Positions 1-9,641 of a stretch of DNA of 64,000 nucleotides are shown here, piece by piece; the first letter of the stretch is position 1; every line of letters starts with the position of its first letter. The translations under genes and the position numbers were made by a program. Below the pieces are notes generated by a model, which did not search any database, was not told where the DNA came from, and saw only the letters and a list, made by a program, of their open reading frames with translations. Origin of the DNA: Lyngbya aestuarii BL J (GTDB lineage Bacteria > Cyanobacteriota > Cyanobacteriia > Cyanobacteriales > Microcoleaceae); NCBI RefSeq assembly GCF_000478195.2, contig NZ_AUZM01000008.1, forward strand, positions 62,001 to 126,000. The letters run 5' to 3'.

Positions 1-348
1 ATTACTTCTATTCCTTGTGACGTTTGGATTTTACTGAGTCATGGAAGTCGTCGCCCCCAGGGAAATCAACCTGTCGAAGAATTAGCGAGTCAGTTAGGGG
101 CAATTCCGGCTTATTGGTTCACCTCTCCGAGTTTAGAATCCCAAGTTGAAGCGTTAGTTCAAACCGGATATCAAAACATTGGAATTTTGCCTTATTTTAT
201 CTTTGCGGGAGAAACCACCGATGCAATTACTCGTTTGAGTGAACAATTAGCTGAAAAATTTCCTCAAGTAAAAATTATGATCGCTGAACCTTTAGGAGTT
301 AATGATGCCCTCGTGAATTTAGTGATTGATATGTTAACCCTGAGTTAA
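1..348 (+). CDS. sirohydrochlorin chelatase, CbiX family (3' part only)
   Basis: An open frame enters from the window edge and ends at TAA 346-348, giving about 115 C-terminal residues. The segment WILLSHGSRRP near its beginning is the typical CbiX/SirB N-terminal motif, whose His binds the metal in the tetrapyrrole-chelating pocket. The following pattern (ELASQLG, GYQNIGILPYFIFAGETTDAI) matches a single CbiX domain. The family inserts Co2+ or Fe2+ into sirohydrochlorin for cobalamin or siroheme synthesis; which metal cannot be told here. The true start lies outside the window. Family assignment is fairly sure; exact substrate is not. Confidence 0.75.
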   Translation: MTSIPCDVWILLSHGSRRPQGNQPVEELASQLGAIPAYWFTSPSLESQVEALVQTGYQNIGILPYFIFAGETTDAITRLSEQLAEKFPQVKIMIAEPLGVNDALVNLVIDMLTLS

Positions 349-392
349 CTGAAAAACTCAAAAGAAAAGGTAGAAGGAGTAGAAGGAGAGGC

Positions 393-1730
393 TTAACTTT
401 TCTTTCCTTTCAATAAATAAGTCGTCATTTCTCCTTTTCCTTTGACTAAAATTGAACCTCGTCTTTCAAAAGAATAGTCATCTTTTAAAGCATGATAAGT
501 TGTTTCTGTTACCTGAATTTCATTTGCAATTCCGTGAGATTCCATCCGACTCGCAATATTAACAGTATCTCCCCACAAGTCATAAATAAACTTTTTCAAG
601 CCAATTACACCCGCAACAACCGGGCCGATCGCAATTCCAATTCGCATCTGAAATTTTTGTCCCGTTTCAGCATTAAATTCTAGAATAGTTTTTTGCATAT
701 CTAACGCCATATCTGCTATCCTTTCTGCATAATCTTCTTTGGGAATCGGTAATCCAGAAACCACCATATAAGCATCACCAATTGTTTTAATTTTTTCAAG
801 ATGATGTTTATCCGCTAAATGATCAAAACGAGAAAAAATTTGTCCGAGAAGTTGAACTAATTCAGCCGGAGGCATTTTTCCAGACAGTTCAGTAAATCCG
901 ACAATATCACCAAATAAAACCCCCGCATTGGTAAAGTTATCGGCAATGGTCTTAACAGGTTTTTGTTTTAAACGTTGAGCAATCGGAACAGGCAAAATAT
1001 TTAGGATTAAGGCTTCAGAACGTTCCTGTTCGACTTGGAGTTGTTGGTAAGCTTGTTCTAAAGCCAGACGAGAATTAAACTCAGAACGGGCTAATCGATC
1101 ATACAAATAAACCGAAAGATTACTAATCAAACAAATCCAGAAAAAATACAGGAATAAAAAATCAGAGGTCATCCAGTCGGAGGGATATTCTACCTCTAAA
1201 TTAAACAGAATTTGTGTCCCTAGATAATAGATAAACGTTCCCGCCTGACCAATGAAATGTAGGGGCCAACAAACCGGAATTAAAGTAGCAAGTGAAAAAA
1301 AGGTTAGCGGCCATTCAATAATCGCAGGTCGAGAAAATCCGGCTATTGTTGCTCGAATTTGTGGACTCAGTGTGACTAACCAAGTTAATAAAAGAAAAAC
1401 AAAAGCCGGATAACGAACACCAATTGCCGTTCGTAATAATATAAATCCTCCCAATAAACCCAGTTCAACACTCATTTGAGTAATCAACCAAGCGAGTTTG
1501 AAATTTTCGGGATTAAACCATAAATTATTAAGCTGTGATAGTGTAAATGTCAGATAAGCAATAAACGCCAGTCCGACTCCTAAACTCAGTCGTTGATGAA
1601 TAAAACGATGTCGCCAAATTTCATAACTGGCGGCTTCGGAAATGTCAGGACTCTGAAAAAGCGACTGGACGAGGTTACGAACAAAAACCTCAACCTTCTG
1701 AACACCCTGAAACCTTTGCATCATTCTCAC
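393..1730 (-). CDS. membrane-bound class III adenylate cyclase
   Basis: A 445-residue protein. The N-terminal half holds about six hydrophobic segments (roughly residues 50-215), then a short helical linker (LEQAYQQLQVEQERSEALILNILP) typical of the signalling helix before cyclase domains. The C-terminal catalytic domain (about 265-440) has the two metal-binding Asp residues, D275 in FGDIVGFT and D319 in TIGDAYM, the purine-selecting Lys315 in EKIKT and Asp384 in YDLWGDTVNIASRME. The Lys/Asp pair predicts ATP rather than GTP as substrate, so the product is cAMP. The membrane half probably senses or anchors; no ligand can be inferred. It lies alone, divergent from rsmB. Confidence 0.9.
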   Translation of the reverse strand: MRMMQRFQGVQKVEVFVRNLVQSLFQSPDISEAASYEIWRHRFIHQRLSLGVGLAFIAYLTFTLSQLNNLWFNPENFKLAWLITQMSVELGLLGGFILLRTAIGVRYPAFVFLLLTWLVTLSPQIRATIAGFSRPAIIEWPLTFFSLATLIPVCWPLHFIGQAGTFIYYLGTQILFNLEVEYPSDWMTSDFLFLYFFWICLISNLSVYLYDRLARSEFNSRLALEQAYQQLQVEQERSEALILNILPVPIAQRLKQKPVKTIADNFTNAGVLFGDIVGFTELSGKMPPAELVQLLGQIFSRFDHLADKHHLEKIKTIGDAYMVVSGLPIPKEDYAERIADMALDMQKTILEFNAETGQKFQMRIGIAIGPVVAGVIGLKKFIYDLWGDTVNIASRMESHGIANEIQVTETTYHALKDDYSFERRGSILVKGKGEMTTYLLKGKKS

Positions 1731-1969
1731 CTGGGTTGTATTTTCAAGTTAAGATGGTTTAGATCCCTCAGTTAATCACTTTCTAATATTAAGGTATAAT
1801 TTACAAGAATGTACAAAAAATTTGTCTGACGGATCAACGGGATTGTTAGGAGTCAACAAAATGCACCGGAGATCGATTGAGATTTGATTGTGAATAAATC
1901 ATCAGGTTGAATTGACAACGGTAGGAATAGAAAGTCTGAGATTGAGTGAATTTAAAGGATAAAATCGCA

Positions 1970-3325
1970 ATGAATGATAATCCTCGCCAATTAGCATTTA
2001 TCATACTCCGAGAGGTCGAACGGCGGGGAGTTTATGCTGATATTGCTTTAGATGAAAACCTGCGGAAAGCGGACTTGAGTAAAGTGAACCGACGGTTAAC
2101 AACAGAATTGGTTTATGGTTGTGTGAGAAGACGGCGATCGCTTGATGCTTTAATTGATCAATTTGCTCAAAAAAAATCCCACCAACAGCCCCCAGATCTG
2201 CGAATTATTTTGCACTTAGGATTTTATCAATTGTACTATCTAAGTCAAATTCCAGCTTCGGCTGCGGTGAATACCAGTGTTGAATTAGCAAAAACCAATG
2301 GTTTATCTGGACTGAGTGGATTTGTAAATGGGATTATGAGAGAGTATTTGCGTCAACAAGAAAAACAAATTCAAAATCATCCAATTCTCAGATTAGAAGA
2401 TGAAAACTTGATTCAAACTTTAGGAACTTTATATAGTTTTCCAGATTGGATTCTTGAATATTGGCTAAATAAACTGGGTTTAGAAGAAACTGAAAAACTC
2501 TGTCAATGGTTCAATCAATCTCCGACTATTGATTTAAGAATTAACGCTTTAAAAACAAGCCGAGACACTGTTGAAACTGAACTGAAGTTAGCGGGAATAA
2601 ACGTTACCCCAATCCCTCATTTACCCCAAGCGTTGAGACTATCAGGAAGTATTGGAGAGATTCAAAATTTACCCGGTTATCGACAAGGATGGTGGAGTAT
2701 TCAGGATAGTAGCGCTCAATGGGTAAGTCATATTCTCAATCCTCAACCCGGAGAAATCATTATTGATGCTTGTGCGGCACCGGGGGGAAAAACAACTCAT
2801 ATTGCCGAATTAATGCAAGATACAGGTACAATTTTAGCCTTTGATCGCGCTAAATCTCGACTGAAAAAAGTACAACAAAATCAAGAACGATTGCAACTAA
2901 AATCGATTACCACTCAAGTCGCTGATATTCGTGAGCTTTCTGAGTATAATAGTTGTGCAGATCGAGTTTTATTAGATGCACCTTGTTCTGGTTTAGGAAC
3001 GTTACATCGTCGGGCTGATGCACGTTGGAGACATACAGAACAAAATGTTCAAGAACTTTCAGAATTACAAGCCGAACTATTAGAAAAAACGGCAACTTGG
3101 GTGAAACCAGGAGGGTATTTGGTCTATGCAACCTGTACGATACATCCTCTAGAAAATGAAACTATTATTCAATCTTTTTTAAGTCATAATTCCAATTGGG
3201 AAATTAATTCACCTACAATTCCTTTACAAGATGTTATCACTTCAGAAGGGTATTTAAAAGTCTGGCCCCATCGACAGAATATGGATGGTTTTTTTATCGT
3301 GAGACTTCAACGAATTTCGAGTTAG
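1970..3325 (+). CDS. rsmB: 16S rRNA (cytosine967-C5)-methyltransferase RsmB
   Basis: Methylates C5 of a cytosine in 16S rRNA using SAM. The N-terminal part (to about residue 135) is the NusB-like RNA-binding domain. The C-terminal half is the Rossmann methyltransferase, with the SAM loop DACAAPGGKTTHIAEL, the DAPCSGLGTLHRR motif carrying Cys339, and the TC motif YATCTIHPLENE carrying nucleophile Cys389, the two-cysteine arrangement of the RsmB/NOL1/NOP2/Sun family. An upstream in-frame GTG at 1946 would add eight residues. ATG 1970 is preferred because homology begins right after it and an AAGGA-like sequence precedes it. About 450 residues is normal for the family. Confidence 0.93.
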   Translation: MNDNPRQLAFIILREVERRGVYADIALDENLRKADLSKVNRRLTTELVYGCVRRRRSLDALIDQFAQKKSHQQPPDLRIILHLGFYQLYYLSQIPASAAVNTSVELAKTNGLSGLSGFVNGIMREYLRQQEKQIQNHPILRLEDENLIQTLGTLYSFPDWILEYWLNKLGLEETEKLCQWFNQSPTIDLRINALKTSRDTVETELKLAGINVTPIPHLPQALRLSGSIGEIQNLPGYRQGWWSIQDSSAQWVSHILNPQPGEIIIDACAAPGGKTTHIAELMQDTGTILAFDRAKSRLKKVQQNQERLQLKSITTQVADIRELSEYNSCADRVLLDAPCSGLGTLHRRADARWRHTEQNVQELSELQAELLEKTATWVKPGGYLVYATCTIHPLENETIIQSFLSHNSNWEINSPTIPLQDVITSEGYLKVWPHRQNMDGFFIVRLQRISS

Positions 3326-3330
3326 ACCTC

Positions 3331-3371
3331 TCCCCCTAGCCCCTTTTCCTCAAAGGCGAGGGGGAATTTTT
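3331..3371 (+). terminator. hairpin with T-tract after rsmB
   Basis: Arms TCCCCCTAGC (3331-3340) and GCGAGGGGGA (3356-3365) pair with one mismatch over a 15-nt loop and are followed by ATTTTT. The hairpin sits six bases after the rsmB stop and ahead of the convergent oxoprolinase gene, so it probably ends rsmB transcription. The CCCCCTAG...GAGGGGG shape is also common in dispersed cyanobacterial repeats. Confidence 0.6.
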
Positions 3372-3411
3372 CCGGTTCCTTCTCCTCGTAGGAGAGGGTT
3401 AGCCAGAGGTA

Positions 3412-6400
3412 TTAACTCATCGGTTTAATATTTCCATATCCTCCACCGCCCGGAGTTTCTATTACAAATACATCCCCAATATTCATCTCAACTGTAGCGG
3501 TACTTCCCAATATTTCTACCGTTCCATTACTGCGAATCACATAATTTTTACCCACTAAACCTGCTTCGCCTCCCGCAAGTCCAAACGGAGAAATAATCCG
3601 ATGTCCCGATAAGATACTCGCCGTCATTTTTTCTAGAAAACAAACTTGTCGAATGATGCCATTTCCGCCTTGATTTTGCCTTTTCCCGCCACTATTTGAA
3701 CGAATACTAAATTCTTCTAATAATACCGGAAACCGCCATTCTAAGACCTCTGGATCGGTTAAACGAGAGTTGGTCATATGAGTATGAACCGCATCAGTAC
3801 CGTTAAAGTTTTCACCCGCACCTGAACCCCCACAAATTGTTTCATAATATTGATGGCGATCGCTTCCAAAAGTAAAATTATTCATGGTACCTTGAGAGGC
3901 TGCCATCACGCCCAACGCCCCGTATAAAGCATCAACAATGGTTTGAGAGGTTTCCACATTTCCCGCCACAACCGCCGCCGGATAACGAGGGTTCAACATA
4001 CATCCTTCAGGGATAATAATATTGAGGGGTTTTAAACAGCCAGCATTGAGGGGAATCTGGTCATTAACCAGGGTTCTAAACACATACAAAACGGCTGCTT
4101 TACAGACTGCTTTGGGGGCATTAAAGTTAGTATTTAACTGTTGGGAAGTTCCTGAAAAATCGATAGTAGCACTGCGAGTCTTTTTATCTATTTTAATGGC
4201 AACTTGAATTTGACTTTCCCCATCCATCTCATAGGTAAACTCGCCATCTTTCAACACATCAATTGCCCGACGTACAGATTCTTCAGCGTTATCCTGCACA
4301 TAACCCATATAGATTTGTACCGTTTCTAAGCCGTATTGATTCACCATTTTTTGGAGTTCTTGTGTTCCTTTTTTATTGGCGGCAATTTGGGCTTGTAAGT
4401 CGGCAATATTAATATCAGGATTTCGAGAGGGATAACGTCCTGAGGTTAATAACTCTAACAATTCTACATCACAAAATTCACCCTGATTGACCAATTGAAA
4501 GTTATCAATTAAAATCCCTTCTTCCTCAACAGTTGTACTGTTTGGAGGCATTGAACCGGGGGTAATTCCGCCAATATCAGCTTGATGACCCCTAGACGCC
4601 ACGTAGAATAAAATTTGGTTGGTATTGGGGGCAAAAACCGGGGTAATTACCGTTACATCGGGTAAATGAGTGCCGCCATCATAGGGGTTATTTTGCATAT
4701 AAACATCCCCCACTTTTAAATCGTCTTTTTTGGCTTTAATTAAACTGTTAACGCTTTCACTCATTGAACCCAAATGCACGGGAATATGAGGGGCATTGGC
4801 AACAAGTTGACCTTGTTTATCAAAAACTGCACAGGAAAAGTCGAGGCGTTCTTTAATATTAACAGAAGCGGCTGTATTTTGGAGAGTGATTCCCATTTGT
4901 TCGGCGATAAATTGAAATAAGTTTTTAAAGATTTCTAGCCGCACGGGATCGGGTTGGGAAGGGTTTGATAGAGTGTTTGAAGTTAATTCAGACTGAGAAT
5001 TTGAGGTTTTGAGTTTATTTAAAACTAAATGATTGCGTTCAGTTAAGGTGACTTGCCAACTGGGTTCAATAATATTAGTTCCGGTGCCTTCGATAATCAT
5101 TGCCGGGCCGATAATACTATCTCCGGGTTGTAAATATTCTCGCTGAAATAGGGGTGTATTTTGCCAACCTTGGGGTGTATACATTTGTACATTTGCGATG
5201 GGTAAAAGCGGTTGAGAACGAGTGCGAGAAATGATCGGTTCTTCTGGGGTGTCCATGTGTTGAATGACTTCTAAAGAAACCGATTCTACAATTAATGTTT
5301 TCCCTTCTCGGATAAAGCCATAAATGGTTTGATGTTTGTGTTCAAACTCGGCTTTCATGGTGTGATAATTGGCAAAATTAACGGTTAGGGTTGAATCTGT
5401 TCCCTCGTATTTTAAGTTGACTTTTGCTGAAGTTAGGGTTTGTAGGTGTTGAGTCGTTAATTCTTGTTTACACTCGGTTTCAAGTTGTGTTAAAATAGTT
5501 TGTAACTTCGGGATTAATTCGTCGGTTAATGTTGCTTCTACCGCCTGTTCTCGCATTGCCCGAATATCAGCTAACCCCATGCCATAAGCAGATAAAACAC
5601 CTGCATAGGGATGAATAAATATCTGCTTAATTCCTAGTGTATCGGCAATTAAACAAGCGTGTTGACCACCAGCCCCCCCAAAACAACAAAGGGTGTAGTT
5701 TGAGACATCATAACCCCGTTGAAGGGAGATTTTTTTAATTGCATTTGCCATATTTTCAACGGCAATGGCAATAAACCCTGTCGCGACATCTTCGGGAGTA
5801 CGACTATCTCCGGTTTTGGCTTGAATTTCTGTTGCCAACTCCTGAAATTTTTGCCGAACAATTTCCCCATCTAACGCTAAATTTCCGTTAATTCCAAACA
5901 CTTGGGGAAAGTATTCAGGTTGAATTTTTCCCAACATCACATTACAGTCTGTTACCGTTAATAACCCGCCTTTGCGATAACAAGCTGGCCCAGGATTCGC
6001 CCCCGCAGACTCCGGCCCAACCCGATAACGCGACCCATCAAACCGGACAATGGAACCCCCACCTGCGGCGACAGTATGAATGGCCATCATGGGAACTCGC
6101 ATCCGCACCCCGGCAATTTCTGTTTCAAATTCCCGTTCATATTCACCGTTATAATGGGCGACATCGGTGGAAGTTCCGCCCATATCAAAGCTAATTATTT
6201 TCTCAAAACCTGCCCTTAAACTGGTTTGAACTGCCCCAACAATTCCTCCGGCAGGGCCAGAAAGAATGCTATCTTTTCCTTGAAAATTTCGGGCATCGGT
6301 TAAGCCACCATTAGACTGCATAAATAATAATGAAACAGATTCATCGCCACTATTTAACTGACTGTAAACTTGTTCAACATAGCGACGTAAAATAGGAGAA

Positions 6401-7071
6401 AGATAGGCATCAACAACGGTTGTATCTCCCCGACTAATCAGTTTCATTAACGGGCTGACTTTGTGAGAGACGGAGATTTGAGAAAAGCCGATTTTTTGAG
6501 CCAGTTCAGCAATTTCTTGTTCGTGTTTGGGGTAACGATAGCCGTGCATTAAAACAATAGCACAACTCCGAATTCCGCTATCGTAAACTGCTTGGAGTCG
6601 AGGTTTGAGTAATTCAATATTAACAGGTTGTAATTCATTTCCTGAAACATCATAACGTTCATCAACTTCGATCACTTGTTCATAGAGGATTTCGGGTAAA
6701 ATAATCTCACGAGCAAAAATATTTGGACGATTTTGATAGCCGATTCTGAGTGCATCTTTGAAGCCTTTGGTAATCACTAAAAGAGTGCGGTCGCCTTTAC
6801 GTTCGAGGAGGGCATTTGTGGCGACAGTGGTTCCCATTTTTACCTCAGAAATGCGGTGGCTAGGAATGGGTTCATCGGGTGATAACTCTAGGATTTCTCG
6901 AATTCCTTGAATGGCTGCATCTTGATACCGTTCAGGATTTTCTGAGAGTAATTTATGGGCAATCATTTGGTTAGAAGGAGTACGGGCGACAATATCAGTA
7001 AAAGTACCACCCCGATCAATCCAAAATTGAAATTTATCTGTATTTTTAGGATTTGATTGTGTGTTAGTCAT
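3412..7071 (-). CDS. 5-oxoprolinase (ATP-hydrolysing), HyuA-HyuB fusion
   Basis: A 1219-residue cytoplasmic protein with the two halves fused as in eukaryotic-type 5-oxoprolinase. Residues about 12-700 are the HyuA half: the FWIDRGGTFTDIVAR start, GTTVATNALLER, the FDMGGTSTDVA nucleotide-binding loop and FGGAGGQHACLIA. The rest is the HyuB half (FKNLFQFIAEQMG, NNPYDGGTHLPDVT, GGSGAGENFNGTDAVHTHMTN, ETPGGGGYGN). Expected reaction: ATP-driven opening of 5-oxo-L-proline to glutamate in glutathione turnover and removal of cyclised glutamate. Hydantoinase activity is the main alternative, but the single-chain fusion and length favour oxoprolinase. It stands alone, convergent with rsmB, with no sign of decay. 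Confidence 0.9.
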   Translation of the reverse strand: MTNTQSNPKNTDKFQFWIDRGGTFTDIVARTPSNQMIAHKLLSENPERYQDAAIQGIREILELSPDEPIPSHRISEVKMGTTVATNALLERKGDRTLLVITKGFKDALRIGYQNRPNIFAREIILPEILYEQVIEVDERYDVSGNELQPVNIELLKPRLQAVYDSGIRSCAIVLMHGYRYPKHEQEIAELAQKIGFSQISVSHKVSPLMKLISRGDTTVVDAYLSPILRRYVEQVYSQLNSGDESVSLLFMQSNGGLTDARNFQGKDSILSGPAGGIVGAVQTSLRAGFEKIISFDMGGTSTDVAHYNGEYEREFETEIAGVRMRVPMMAIHTVAAGGGSIVRFDGSRYRVGPESAGANPGPACYRKGGLLTVTDCNVMLGKIQPEYFPQVFGINGNLALDGEIVRQKFQELATEIQAKTGDSRTPEDVATGFIAIAVENMANAIKKISLQRGYDVSNYTLCCFGGAGGQHACLIADTLGIKQIFIHPYAGVLSAYGMGLADIRAMREQAVEATLTDELIPKLQTILTQLETECKQELTTQHLQTLTSAKVNLKYEGTDSTLTVNFANYHTMKAEFEHKHQTIYGFIREGKTLIVESVSLEVIQHMDTPEEPIISRTRSQPLLPIANVQMYTPQGWQNTPLFQREYLQPGDSIIGPAMIIEGTGTNIIEPSWQVTLTERNHLVLNKLKTSNSQSELTSNTLSNPSQPDPVRLEIFKNLFQFIAEQMGITLQNTAASVNIKERLDFSCAVFDKQGQLVANAPHIPVHLGSMSESVNSLIKAKKDDLKVGDVYMQNNPYDGGTHLPDVTVITPVFAPNTNQILFYVASRGHQADIGGITPGSMPPNSTTVEEEGILIDNFQLVNQGEFCDVELLELLTSGRYPSRNPDINIADLQAQIAANKKGTQELQKMVNQYGLETVQIYMGYVQDNAEESVRRAIDVLKDGEFTYEMDGESQIQVAIKIDKKTRSATIDFSGTSQQLNTNFNAPKAVCKAAVLYVFRTLVNDQIPLNAGCLKPLNIIIPEGCMLNPRYPAAVVAGNVETSQTIVDALYGALGVMAASQGTMNNFTFGSDRHQYYETICGGSGAGENFNGTDAVHTHMTNSRLTDPEVLEWRFPVLLEEFSIRSNSGGKRQNQGGNGIIRQVCFLEKMTASILSGHRIISPFGLAGGEAGLVGKNYVIRSNGTVEILGSTATVEMNIGDVFVIETPGGGGYGNIKPMS

Positions 7072-7433
7072 CTGGTTTTAACCTCAAAAAAATTGAATTG
7101 ATTGTCTTCAAGTCTCAAACCGAATGTATAGGCGGTGAGAGTTTATATTGTAGCAAGTTGAACCGGGTAGGGTTAATTTCGATTTCGGGTTTATTTCTGG
7201 CGATGATCGGGAGAAGTGGCGATAAAGTTACCGTAGTAGTTGCTAAACTTCCAAAATTTTTTGATGAGATTTAAGGTATGATTGAAAGAGTTCAGGTGTT
7301 TTGAGTTAAGGGTGTCCAGATGAAAGTCATAAATAAGCATAATAGTTCCTTTGTTGATCACAAAATAGGGTGTTGGGAAGGTAGATGATCATCACACTTA
7401 AATTTGAGTTAACTGTGTTGAGTCTAGGTGAAA
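7072..7433. other. intergenic region, no gene seen
   Basis: About 360 bp between the divergently placed oxoprolinase start and the 3' end of the small hypothetical gene. It should contain the oxoprolinase promoter, but I see no convincing -35/-10 pair, RNA fold or repeat. Confidence 0.5.
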
Positions 7434-7715
7434 TTAGCGATAATACTGTTTTTCTATCCAAATTCGCACGTCTTGTTCACAGGTGAATTGTTCATTCTGT
7501 CCAGTTTTGGGATCGTAAATATGCCAGATTAAGTCTCCTTTTCGGGTTTTAGTTTGCCAAATTCGAGGTTCTGAGTTGTTGGCTAAAAAATGGATAATGT
7601 ATTGAAAAGTCTGAGAAAAGGTTTGGCTGAGTTGTGTTTTGATTTTATGGGAATGATCTTGACGCTTAGAACAAGTATCAGAGGGAAAAGCAAGCAAAAC
7701 TTGAGTTATTTTCAT
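7434..7715 (-). CDS. small conserved cyanobacterial hypothetical protein
   Basis: A 93-residue basic protein without signal peptide or membrane segment. The C-terminal half, RIWQTKTRKGDLIWHIYDPKTGQ followed by an acidic patch and IWIEKQYYR, resembles a recurring small cyanobacterial family in which a Trp-rich strand pair precedes an (I/L)E(Q/K)xYY(R/Q) end. No function is known to me. It starts with ATG at 7715 behind a purine-rich AGGAGTAATT (reverse strand), a good ribosome site. It is divergent from the MocR regulator, about 200 bp away. Confidence 0.65.
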   Translation of the reverse strand: MKITQVLLAFPSDTCSKRQDHSHKIKTQLSQTFSQTFQYIIHFLANNSEPRIWQTKTRKGDLIWHIYDPKTGQNEQFTCEQDVRIWIEKQYYR

Positions 7716-7824
7716 AGAAATTACTCCTCAACAAATTTGAGTTGGAACCCATTTGATTTGGGGTTATTGTTATTTTGCCGAACTTGATGGAAACAAAACA
7801 GAGGCAGTTATAATAATTTGTAAC

Positions 7825-7856
7825 CATAACAGTTTTAACTTAAAGCAACTGTTATG
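7825..7856. promoter_or_regulatory. perfect inverted repeat, candidate operator of the MocR regulator
   Basis: CATAACAGTT (7825-7834) and AACTGTTATG (7847-7856) are exact reverse complements separated by 12 bp, so the half-sites are 22 bp apart centre to centre, two helical turns. It lies about 60 bp before the MocR-type gene and between divergent genes. MocR/GntR dimers often bind their own upstream region, so autoregulation is a reasonable inference; no binding data exist here. Confidence 0.45.
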
Positions 7857-7914
7857 CTAGTTAACGCTGAGAACTGTATTGATCAGTATCTTGAGAGCCT
7901 CACATTTAACCCCT

Positions 7915-9360
7915 ATGAACCTCAAACCCTTAGAAAAATTAGATCGCACCAACCTCTATGAGCAGGTCGCCTATCGCGTCCAGTCTCTAATAGAAGAAGG
8001 TACTCTGCAACCGGGCGATCGCATCCCCTCGGTCAGACGGATGCACAAACAGATGAACGTCAGTATTTCTACGGTATTGGAAGCCTATCGCCTTCTCGAA
8101 GATCGAGGTTTAATTGAGGCGCGTCCCCAGTCGGGTTATTTTGTCAAGCAAACGCCGTTGCTGTCCCATCGCGATGAACCAAACCCTTCGGCGCCTCCCC
8201 GTCGCATCTATACTGTAGACGCTTCAATTGCTTTGGGGATTAATGTGGCGCTGCGAGATCCAAATATTATCCGTTTAGGGGCTGCGGTTCCTGATCCCCA
8301 ACTGTTTCCGGTTAAAGCCCTGAACCGTTTAATGGGACAGGTGATGCGTCAATATCCCGAAACTTGTCACGCCTATAACCCACTTCCGGGCTGTGAACCC
8401 CTCCGTCACGAAGTCGCCCGTCGTTTGATGGATGCGGGATGTTCCCTGACTCCCGAACAAATTTTAATCACAAATGGTACTACAGAAGCCCTTCATTTGT
8501 GTTTGCGGGCGGTGACTAAACCGGGAGATACAGTGGCGATTGAATCTCCTTGTTATTATGGTTTATTAGAAATTTTGGAATCGTTGCATTTGCGAGCATT
8601 AGAACTTCCGACTCATCCGCGAGATGGGTTAATTCTTGAAGAATTAGAAACAGCATTAAAACAGGGAAATATTGCGGCTTGTACTGTTGTTTCTAATTTT
8701 AGTAATCCTCTGGGGTGTTGTATGAGTGATTCTCATAAAAAACAACTACTAGAAATTTTAGAACGGTATGATATTCCTCTGATTGAAGATGATATTTATG
8801 GAGATTTAAAATTTGACGGCAATCGTCCGAAGGCGATTAAAGCTTATGATCGCAAGGGTTTAGTCATGTATTGTGCTTCTTGTAGCAAAACACTCTCTGC
8901 GGGTTTGCGCGTCGGTTGGACGGTTCCCGGTCGTTATCAAACAAAAGTTGAACAGCTAAAATTGATTACGAATATTAACACGGCAGCAGCAAATCAGCTT
9001 ACAATTGCGAGTTTTTTAGCCAATGGGGGATATGATCGCCACCTCCGACAATTACGACGGGCTTATCAAGAACAAGTCATCCGAATGACACAAGCGATTT
9101 ATGAATATTTTCCTGATGAAACCAAAGTTACTCGACCCAAGGGTGGTTATGTTTTGTGGGTCGAAATTCCCTCAAATTTTGATTCAATGATGCTCTACCA
9201 TCAAGCACTTCAAGACAATATTAGTATTGCACCCGGTTCAATATTTTCGGTATCGGGAAGTTATCAAAACTGCTTTCGTCTCAATTGCGGAATTCCCTGG
9301 TCAGATCAACTCGAACAAGCCCTAAAAACGTTAGGTGTTCTAATTCATCAGCAGTTATAG
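7915..9360 (+). CDS. MocR/PdxR-type GntR regulator with aminotransferase domain
   Basis: 481 residues from ATG 7915 (an in-frame TTG at 7879 is less likely). Residues about 1-75 form the GntR winged helix (TNLYEQVAYRVQSLIEEG, LQPGDRIPSVRRMHKQMNVS, LEDRGLIEARPQSGYFVK). The remainder is a fold-type I aminotransferase-like domain with PLP lysine K325 in CSKTLSAGLRVGW and NPLG and YGDL motifs. Members sense PLP or an amino compound and usually control vitamin B6, GABA or transport genes. No obvious target operon is adjacent: the small hypothetical gene is divergent and kaiC follows 280 bp later. A perfect palindrome upstream suggests autoregulation. Effector unknown. Confidence 0.9.
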   Translation: MNLKPLEKLDRTNLYEQVAYRVQSLIEEGTLQPGDRIPSVRRMHKQMNVSISTVLEAYRLLEDRGLIEARPQSGYFVKQTPLLSHRDEPNPSAPPRRIYTVDASIALGINVALRDPNIIRLGAAVPDPQLFPVKALNRLMGQVMRQYPETCHAYNPLPGCEPLRHEVARRLMDAGCSLTPEQILITNGTTEALHLCLRAVTKPGDTVAIESPCYYGLLEILESLHLRALELPTHPRDGLILEELETALKQGNIAACTVVSNFSNPLGCCMSDSHKKQLLEILERYDIPLIEDDIYGDLKFDGNRPKAIKAYDRKGLVMYCASCSKTLSAGLRVGWTVPGRYQTKVEQLKLITNINTAAANQLTIASFLANGGYDRHLRQLRRAYQEQVIRMTQAIYEYFPDETKVTRPKGGYVLWVEIPSNFDSMMLYHQALQDNISIAPGSIFSVSGSYQNCFRLNCGIPWSDQLEQALKTLGVLIHQQL

Positions 9361-9641
9361 AATAGACTTTTAATTCTACTCCTAAAAAATTCAGTAAATT
9401 CGCTGAAAGTTATCAAGTCTCTACTTCTACAATCCACGGATTAGCACGACACAACTTTTAACTCAACCGATCTCTTTCATAAAATGTTCAAGTTGATTAT
9501 GGTAATTTTTTAGGCTAGATGTTATCTTTATAAGAACTAGCTAGAATAGAATAGAAGCTCTAAAATGGATAAATATCAGCAAATGAGGAAAAGCACTATT
9601 AATTTGACAAAAATTAAATTCATCCTTGAGGACGATTCAGA

